DNA from: CBDHHC01 sp050633205
GTDB taxonomy: Bacteria > Pseudomonadota > Alphaproteobacteria > Rhizobiales > CBDHHC01
Assembly: GCA_050633205.1 (NCBI GenBank)
Contig: JBOEGA010000063.1
Span: forward strand, 1 to 12,049
Direction of reading: 5' to 3'
Length of the DNA: 12,049 nucleotides
Below are positions 9,401 to 12,049 of this stretch, piece by piece; position 1 is the first letter of the stretch; every line of letters starts with the position of its first letter. Position numbers and translations under genes: made by a program. The notes beneath the pieces are model-generated. The model was given only the letters and a program-made list of their open reading frames with translations. It did not search any database and was not told the DNA's origin.

Positions 9401-11324
9401 CGGTAACTGGAGCTATCAGCTTGACAACAGTTCTGCTGCCGTGCAGGCGCTTGCCGAGGGTGAAATTGTTACGGATACCTTTACGGCCATCGTTGCAGAC
9501 GAATATGGCGCAACAGATACGCAGACTATCGCAATTACCATTACAGGTCGTGGCGATGCTCCGGTTATCATAGGCGGCGTTACAAGTGGAGACGTAATTG
9601 AAGATACTGTGAATAGTGCATCTGGTTCACTGACTGCAAATGATGTTGATACGAATACTCTTGGCTGGACACTGGAAGGTGGAAAAGCCGGAGCCGTTGC
9701 AGAGAATGTGATTGGTGAAGTAGATTATAACTTCCAGGTTGATCAGTTCAGCGTAGATAAAAATGGAACAACGATCTTCACGGATGACTTTGATGACGGC
9801 ATTGCTCCTCCATCTGGAGGACAGTTCTCGAATGGGGCCGTTGCCAGTTATAGTGTCAGCGGAATAATCAGTGAAGCTGGTGGACGTGCTATTCTGGACG
9901 GTTCTCAGGCTGGCCCGACACAATCAGCTCTGTTTACGTCTATTCCTTTCCTCGGAACCTTTGCCGCACTACTCACAAACAGAAGCGAAGCTCCAGAAGA
10001 TCAGGATAAGGGGCTGAAAGACGATGACGACTTCACCGTCCAGGCTCGATTTGATCTGATCCTACCGGACGAGCCGAGAGAAACTTACGGTATTCGCTTA
10101 TCTGACCGTGTGGGCAGTGATCCTTCTCAGCAGGGGGATGATGTCATAGAGTTTGTTGTACGTCAGGATAGAAATGGTGAGCTGAAAATCCATCTGTCGG
10201 ACAGAAGCTTTGTTGATGGAACCAATCCAATACTCCAGGAAATTGCTCTTGATCCAATGGGAGCAGATCAAATTGTCCTCAAGCTATCTCATTCAGCAAG
10301 CGACTATGGAGTTGTCACAGCTTCTTATGAGCTTCTGAGTGGTGGCACCGTAATATTCAGTGACGACCTTGACGCAACGGGTACCATATTCGGCTCTGGA
10401 ACGCCAGGTGACACCAGTGACGATGAAAACTGGACCAGAGCCCAGATCATTGCCTTCTCTCCGGGGGAAGTTCTTTCTTCAACACTGGAAGGAAATTACG
10501 GAACTCTGACCGTCGATAAAAATGGCGACTGGACTTATAATCTGGATAACTCTCTGCTGGCTGTTCAGGCTCTTTCAGAAGGTGAACAGGTTACAGATAC
10601 ATTCACCGCAATTGTCGCAGACGAACTGGGAGGTACAGACAGTCAGGAGATCATAGTAACCGTAACCGGAACAAATGATGCACCGATTGTCGTTGGTCCG
10701 GATACAATTATCGCCCCGGAGAATACCGCACTGACAATTCCACCCGTTGAGGTGTATGACGTTGATGAAAAAGGAGAACTGAATGTTCGAATTGATGTAT
10801 CCGAAAGCGGCCAGATAAGCCTGCTGAATACAACAGGCCTGACATTTACCGACAATGACGGCAGTGACGGCACTCTTGAGTTCTCCGGAAGCCTTACTGA
10901 TATTAATGCTGCATTTACGGATTCTATGGTCTTTACCGGTACAACAGATGGAACCGCCTATATTGAAGTGACTGACAGTGCTGGCACCCAGATAATAGAG
11001 AATAGTTCCGTTTCACTTTTTACTGACGGTGATAATACTATCAGCAATACGGTTGAAAATGATCTGATGTTTGGTGGTATTGGCAACGATACATTTATTA
11101 TCCAGACCAATAATGGTCATGATACAATCGGAGATTTCATAGCTGGAACTGCAACTGATGACGTTCTCGACTTTCAGGCTTTCAACTTCACAACGAAAAC
11201 AGAAGCGTTAAATATTGCATATCAGGATGGTGACAATGTCGTGTTTGAGTTCGATCTGGATAATACACTAACACTGGAAGATGTGTTGCTTTCACAACTT
11301 TCAGATGATGATGTAATAATCTAG
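6462..11324 (+). CDS. Giant VCBS/cadherin-like repeat adhesin (part 2: C-terminal portion with RTX repeat and T1SS signal)
   Basis: This is the continuation of the same gene after the gap, in a different window frame only because about 32 bases are missing. Modules: rest of C2 (6462-6657), a seven-blade propeller-like region E2 (6660-7853), cadherin-like G with a LLANDTDADGDTLTI core (7854-8135), B3 (8136-8435), A4 (8436-9563), A5 (9564-10685), then a unique C-terminus (10686-11321). The last ~90 residues carry one RTX nonapeptide, GGIGNDTFI, followed by DTIGDFIAGTATDDVLDF and an acidic/hydrophobic tail ending DDDVII. That arrangement is the classic C-terminal signal recognised by ABC transporter/membrane-fusion/TolC type I systems. 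The stop is TAG at 11322. No transporter genes are in the window. The ATG at 6420 lies in the pre-gap frame's DNA and is not a start. An RGD tripeptide replaces the usual linker at 9549-9557. Confidence 0.93.
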   Translation, partial: NLGNPVVFTDNGDGTISIDPDQYGDVLTTGESRTVTVNYDVTDGITPTANTASVVIEGAADNVAPVAGDDVVVADGEFLVNDITLNHQETPKITHLEGGGFVVVWYSNDNLQDPVTGIKAKIFDQNGSVITSEFLVNEVTAGPQYRPSVAALEGGGFIVVWDSYENTNGEVKARVFDAYGNETISEFLVAGDLGLNDRGYAVATALDGGGFAVAWQSDSGQINPVNFSTNIRIFDEAGNQTVPDLQVPGGHLPSIVLLDNNRFVITWQSNDADGSGIIAKIFDTSGNAISSTFIVNQNTDNQQIHSNVTALKNGDFVVSWQTNYFDYDNGHPVSQIYVRSFNGNGTSVSTDIRVDEETGQYASLANVASLENGDFVVVWKSQDVNGLNSHVVKARVFSSDGTPQGSEFIVHHPTTFEQYTPDVTGLPGGGFVVTWMSSDYSIDPKYADIEARIFDANGQPVEGEDTVTTFTSASLLANDTDADGDTLTITAVSATSAKGATVTLNGDGSVSYDPANIFNALASGETDTDTFTYTISDGNGGTDTATVILTITGQNDAPIAVDITGEANEDGPSIVLTANFTDADASDTHIFTIDTTGTLGSVINNNDGTFTYNPNGAFESLAEGETVVDTFNYTVDDGNGGIDTKTATVTITGQNDAPVILEGGDTTGIAVEDSIITATGSLTATDVDNGAILAWTLQGGAQGSASTQVIGNVDYNFQIDQLTLVKNGTTIFEDNFDDGIAPPSGGLFSNGNIAEYGTGGVFTESNGRAVMDGSLAGPSASALFTSIPFLSHTARLQTNRSNDPADINRGLKNDDDISLSARFDLIIPDENHEAYGIRLTDRVGSDPSIPGDDAMELVVRRGSDGVLRVQFRERDYAAGTVTPIDSIELDPTGADQIVLHLDHSASNLGVVTASFDLLNAVTVIDTVTFTNTGQIFGTETPGDTSDDELWTRAQIVAYSPGEVLSSDLAGDYGSLTIDGNGNWSYQLDNSSAAVQALAEGEIVTDTFTAIVADEYGATDTQTIAITITGRGDAPVIIGGVTSGDVIEDTVNSASGSLTANDVDTNTLGWTLEGGKAGAVAENVIGEVDYNFQVDQFSVDKNGTTIFTDDFDDGIAPPSGGQFSNGAVASYSVSGIISEAGGRAILDGSQAGPTQSALFTSIPFLGTFAALLTNRSEAPEDQDKGLKDDDDFTVQARFDLILPDEPRETYGIRLSDRVGSDPSQQGDDVIEFVVRQDRNGELKIHLSDRSFVDGTNPILQEIALDPMGADQIVLKLSHSASDYGVVTASYELLSGGTVIFSDDLDATGTIFGSGTPGDTSDDENWTRAQIIAFSPGEVLSSTLEGNYGTLTVDKNGDWTYNLDNSLLAVQALSEGEQVTDTFTAIVADELGGTDSQEIIVTVTGTNDAPIVVGPDTIIAPENTALTIPPVEVYDVDEKGELNVRIDVSESGQISLLNTTGLTFTDNDGSDGTLEFSGSLTDINAAFTDSMVFTGTTDGTAYIEVTDSAGTQIIENSSVSLFTDGDNTISNTVENDLMFGGIGNDTFIIQTNNGHDTIGDFIAGTATDDVLDFQAFNFTTKTEALNIAYQDGDNVVFEFDLDNTLTLEDVLLSQLSDDDVII
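6660..7853 (+). repeat. E2: seven-blade propeller-like region
   Basis: About 398 aa made of seven well-kept ~50-aa units. Core strands are HLEGGGFVVVW, ALEGGGFIVVW, ALDGGGFAVAW, LLDNNRFVITW, ALKNGDFVVSW, SLENGDFVVVW and GLPGGGFVVTW, each followed by an 'IFD.xGn......LVn' strand pair (for example KIFDQNGSVITSEFLVNE). The seventh unit ends at IFDANGQPVEGED without its 'F.VN' strand. A matching strand, EFLVND (6690-6707), stands alone before the first unit, as expected for velcro closure of a seven-bladed beta-propeller. Such blades are frequent in giant RTX-type proteins; the ligand is unknown. Confidence 0.78.
7854..8135 (+). repeat. G: cadherin-like/VCBS domain
   Basis: About 94 aa with ASLLANDTDADGDTLTITAV, GATVTLNGDGSVSYDP, LASGETDTDTFTYTISDGNG and GQNDAP. 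This is the plain cadherin-like form with the NDTDADGD Ca2+-site motif. It links propeller E2 to the B3-A4-A5 block. Confidence 0.85.
8136..8435 (+). repeat. B3: cadherin-like/VCBS repeat
   Basis: Fourth B copy: NEDGPSIVLTANFTDADASD followed by the same protein sequence as B1. Bases 8215-8413 match 1443-1641 without a single difference. It precedes A4-A5 just as B2 precedes A2-A3. Confidence 0.88.
8215..8413 (+). repeat. 199-bp perfect direct repeat, right copy (in B3)
   Basis: Partner of 1443-1641. The other B copies differ from this pair at many third positions, so the identity is not explained by protein constraint alone. Confidence 0.97.
8436..9563 (+). repeat. A4: composite VCBS module with nested domain
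   Basis: Fourth copy. Landmarks: EDSIITATGSLTATDVDNGA, NVDYNFQIDQLTLVKNG, DNFDDGIAPPSGG, MDGSLAGPSASALFTSIPF, NDDDISLSARFDLIIPDE, EAYGIRLTDRVGSDPS, ADQIVLHLDHSASNLGVVTA, TNTGQIFGTETPGDTSDDE and YGSLTIDGNGNWSYQLDN. The closing linker is TGRGDAP in place of TGQNDAP, giving an RGD tripeptide at 9549-9557. Confidence 0.8.
9564..10685 (+). repeat. A5: composite VCBS module with nested domain
   Basis: Fifth copy, directly following A4. Landmarks: EDTVNSASGSLTANDVDTN, EVDYNFQVDQFSVDKNG, DDFDDGIAPPSGGQFSNG, LDGSQAGPTQSALFTSIPF, DDDDFTVQARFDLILPDE, ETYGIRLSDRVGSDPSQ, ADQIVLKLSHSASDYGVVTA, GTIFGSGTPGDTSDDE, YGTLTVDKNGDWTYNLDN and VTGTNDAP. It is the last module before the unique C-terminus. Confidence 0.8.
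10686..11321 (+). other. C-terminal region of the adhesin: last Ig-like domain, RTX nonapeptide and type I secretion signal
   Basis: About 212 aa. The first ~115 residues (PENTALTIPPVEVYDVDEKG ... AYIEVTDSAG) form a cadherin/Ig-like domain of the kind that often precedes the RTX part. Then FTDGDNTISNTVENDLMFGG leads into one clear nonapeptide GGIGNDTFI (11073-11099). The remainder contains DTIGDFIAGTATDDVLDF, an Asp/Leu-rich amphipathic stretch, and the end DDDVII. Having only one clear nonapeptide is few for an RTX protein, but usual for giant adhesins in which VCBS/cadherin-like repeats do the Ca2+ binding. Confidence 0.88.
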
Positions 11325-11336
11325 AAGTCAGCTCTT

Positions 11337-11348
11337 TATTTTAAAATA
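11337..11348. repeat. 12-bp perfect AT palindrome
   Basis: TATTTTAAAATA starts 12 bases after the adhesin stop codon. It is perfectly self-complementary but has no loop and no GC, so it is a weak candidate for a structural signal by itself. Confidence 0.6.
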
Positions 11349-11351
11349 TAT

Positions 11352-11415
11352 AGCATCGCATCTGGTATGATAATGGTAGAAGAAGCAGACCATTTCAAAG
11401 ACCGGCTGCGATGCT
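11352..11415 (+). terminator. Two-tier stem-loop downstream of the adhesin gene, possible transcription end or RNA-stability element
   Basis: The outer stem is agcatcgca (11352-11360) with tgcgatgct (11407-11415), nine perfect pairs. It extends, after one mismatch, by ctggt (11362-11366) with accgg (11401-11405), including one G-U pair. Inside is a second hairpin, aatggt (11372-11377) with accatt (11389-11394) and an 11-base loop. It lies 27 bases after the adhesin stop. On the + strand no T tract follows, so a canonical intrinsic terminator is not supported. Read on the - strand, the stem is followed by an A/T-rich run (11337-11351) that could serve the FGE-like gene. It could instead be a small palindromic repeat element. 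Confidence 0.45.
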
Positions 11416-11459
11416 CTTATTGGGATAAAAGTGTCACCTATCTTTCCGTATCGACCCAG

Positions 11460-11544
11460 ACCTGCACCAGCTAAACCACCTCCGGCCCTTCGGGCAGACT
11501 TAAAGGGCTCCCTCTCGGTCGCGCCTCGCTAACGCTCAGCAGGT
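11460..11544. repeat. Inverted repeat enclosing a GC-rich, possibly folded segment
   Basis: The ends are acctgc (11460-11465) and gcaggt (11539-11544), with a further agc/gct pairing (11469-11471 with 11534-11536). Within it, gccc (11485-11488) pairs with gggc (11492-11495) around a TTC loop. The segment is distinctly richer in G and C than the flanking intergenic DNA. It could be the remnant of a mobile element or a structured RNA; sequence alone does not decide. Confidence 0.4.
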
Positions 11545-11553
11545 AAAGCTATA

Positions 11554-11569
11554 AGACGTAAGAACGTCT
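11554..11569 (-). terminator. Small hairpin downstream of the FGE-like gene, weak terminator candidate
   Basis: agacgt (11554-11559) and acgtct (11564-11569) form a 6-bp stem with a 4-base loop, 33 bases beyond the stop of the - strand gene. In that direction it is followed by TATAGCTTT, a poor T tract. The stem is short and only half GC, so termination efficiency would be low. A hairpin just past a variable region is also part of DGR target sites, but the loop here (AAGA, or TCTT on the other strand) does not match the usual GRNA loop. Confidence 0.35.
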
Positions 11570-11602
11570 AGTTCAATCGCAACTATTTAATCAGAACTGC
11601 AA

Positions 11603-12049
11603 TTACTGTGCCTGGTTGGACGCGAGCGCCCTGGCAACGCGAAACCCGACAGAGCTGTCCCGGCCGTCACGGCTGTCGCTGAAGCGGTAACGCGCGCGCA
11701 GATTCTCGGGAATGTCGCTCCAGGAGCCGCCGCGCAAAACGCGATAGCGTTCATCCTCATCACGACTATCTATCCATGCTGAACCGTCTACAGGAGCAGC
11801 TTTGTAACTATCATACCAATGATCCTCGCACCACTCCCAGACATTACCATGCATATCATACAAGCCAAACTGGTTTGATTTTTTCATGCCCACGGGTTGA
11901 GTTTTGCTTTCGGAATTATCACCGTACCACGCATAGTCTTTTAGCAGGTCTCTATCGTCACCAAAATGATATTCAGTATCTGAACCAGCCCGACAGGCAT
12001 ATTCCCATTCAGCCTCACTGAGTAAACGATATGACTTATCTGTAAATTC
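11603..12049 (-). CDS. Formylglycine-generating-enzyme-like (FGE/SUMF1-fold) protein, C-terminal part, catalytic cysteines absent
   Basis: The last 148 residues of the protein are visible and the frame stays open to the window edge, so the start is outside; the GTG codon at 11893 is internal. Family motifs in order: YRLLSEAEWEYACRAG (residues 7-22, usual form RLPTEAEWEYAARAG), YHFGDD in place of the common YPWGD, FGLYDMHGNVWEWCED (61-76), RVLRGGSW (103-110), LRARYR (117-122) and GFRVAR (135-140), followed by only eight residues to the stop. True FGE oxidises sulfatase cysteine with two active-site cysteines a few residues after GGSY/W; here that segment reads SDIPENL, so aldehyde-forming activity is unlikely. 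Many members of this fold serve instead as binding domains or DGR display scaffolds. GC content jumps from about 43% before the GGSW motif to about 67% after it. The gene converges on the adhesin, and no functional link between them is evident. Confidence 0.9.
   Translation of the reverse strand, partial: EFTDKSYRLLSEAEWEYACRAGSDTEYHFGDDRDLLKDYAWYGDNSESKTQPVGMKKSNQFGLYDMHGNVWEWCEDHWYDSYKAAPVDGSAWIDSRDEDERYRVLRGGSWSDIPENLRARYRFSDSRDGRDSSVGFRVARALASNQAQ
11630..11734 (-). other. Candidate DGR variable region at the C-terminus of the FGE-like protein
   Basis: From RGGSW (residue 106 on) to GFRVAR (residue 140) the layout matches the C-type-lectin-fold variable regions of diversity-generating retroelements: constant RGGSW, P, ENLRAR, R, GFRVA, interspersed with positions that usually read Asn (AAY) in the template. 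Here those positions are S111, D112, I113, Y121, F123, S124, D125, S126, D128, G129, D131, S132, S133 and V134, and all 14 codons end in C or T, as AAY-derived codons would. Four of the five serines use AGC, one step from AAC. Non-DGR members of this family share much of the protein pattern, and no template repeat or reverse transcriptase is in the window, so this is a candidate only. Confidence 0.4.

Larger units (their letters stand above)
11325..11602. other. Intergenic region between convergent genes, no gene seen
   Basis: This stretch of 278 bases lies between the adhesin stop and the stop of the FGE-like gene. I find no convincing coding region, tRNA or promoter. It changes from AT-rich (11325-11350) to GC-rich (about 11480-11545) and back. 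It contains a palindrome, a long imperfect stem-loop and an inverted-repeat-bounded segment, listed separately. Since the two genes converge, at least two transcription end points should lie here. Confidence 0.8.

Noticed and set aside
2..10685. CRISPR array or noncoding satellite
   Set aside because: The regular direct repeats are protein-coding modules of 100 to 380 codons in one frame, not short repeats with unique spacers.
11367..11474. Short + strand reading frame of about 35 codons in the intergenic region
   Set aside because: It overlaps the stem-loop, has no clear ribosome binding site and no recognisable product; the - strand of the same region also has a short meaningless frame.
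11554..11569. DGR target hairpin after the variable region
   Set aside because: The stem is 6 bp rather than about 8, lies about 60 bases past the GFRVAR codons, and its loop does not fit GRNA; too weak to count as support.
11325..11602. A DGR template repeat or reverse transcriptase next to the candidate variable region
   Set aside because: I found no near-copy of 11630-11734 on either strand and no room for a reverse transcriptase; if they exist they are outside the window.
11893..11893. Start of a 96-residue FGE-like protein at 11893 (- strand)
   Set aside because: The codon is GTG inside the family's usual 'P-V-G' motif, and upstream residues including the SEAEWEYACRAG motif remain in frame to the window edge.
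11776..12021. + strand reading frame of 81 codons opposite the FGE-like gene
   Set aside because: It is antisense to strong family motifs and has no recognisable content of its own.

Overview
The window is dominated by one giant, repeat-built, type I-secreted surface protein on the + strand. It is open at the left edge and ends at a stop at 11322-11324. A short intergenic stretch and the 3' part of a formylglycine-generating-enzyme-like (FGE/SUMF1-fold) gene on the - strand follow, the latter open at the right edge. The overall picture is a Gram-negative, probably aquatic or host-associated proteobacterium: VCBS/cadherin-like repeats with Asp/Asn-rich Ca2+-site character, a closing RTX nonapeptide and a type I secretion tail are typical of such adhesins. 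The genus cannot be told from the sequence.

Giant adhesin (2-11324). Two ambiguous bases at 6460-6461 break the reading frame. Comparison with the paralogous repeat at 4238-4379 shows that 34 bases there correspond to 2 bases here. Restoring the missing 32 rejoins both halves in one frame, so this is one gene of roughly 3,780 codons in the window plus an unseen 5' part. Module order is: B0(partial)-A1-B1-B2-A2-A3-C1-D-E1-F-C2(gap)-E2-G-B3-A4-A5-C-terminal RTX/T1SS tail. A modules (about 375 aa, five copies) are VCBS repeats with a domain of about 265 aa nested inside. B modules (about 100 aa) are plain cadherin-like/VCBS repeats. E1 and E2 each read as seven 'D/N-G-x-F-V-V-x-W ... I-F-D-x-x-G' blades, so probably seven-bladed beta-propellers. 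The blocks B-A-A and C-E each occur twice, showing growth by block duplication. A 199-bp perfect repeat 6.8 kb apart points to recent copying or gene conversion.

Intergenic region (11325-11602). It holds no gene. It contains a 12-bp AT palindrome, a large two-tier stem-loop, a GC-rich segment closed by an inverted repeat, and a small 6-bp hairpin between the two convergent genes.

FGE-like gene (11603-12049, - strand). It has the FGE fold motifs but lacks the two catalytic cysteines. Its last ~45 codons are far more GC-rich (about 67%) than the rest of the visible gene (about 43%), and the pattern of Y-ending codons at exposed positions resembles the variable region of a diversity-generating retroelement (DGR) target. 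No template repeat or reverse transcriptase is in the window, so this is a hypothesis. It is the most promising lead here, followed by the nested A module.
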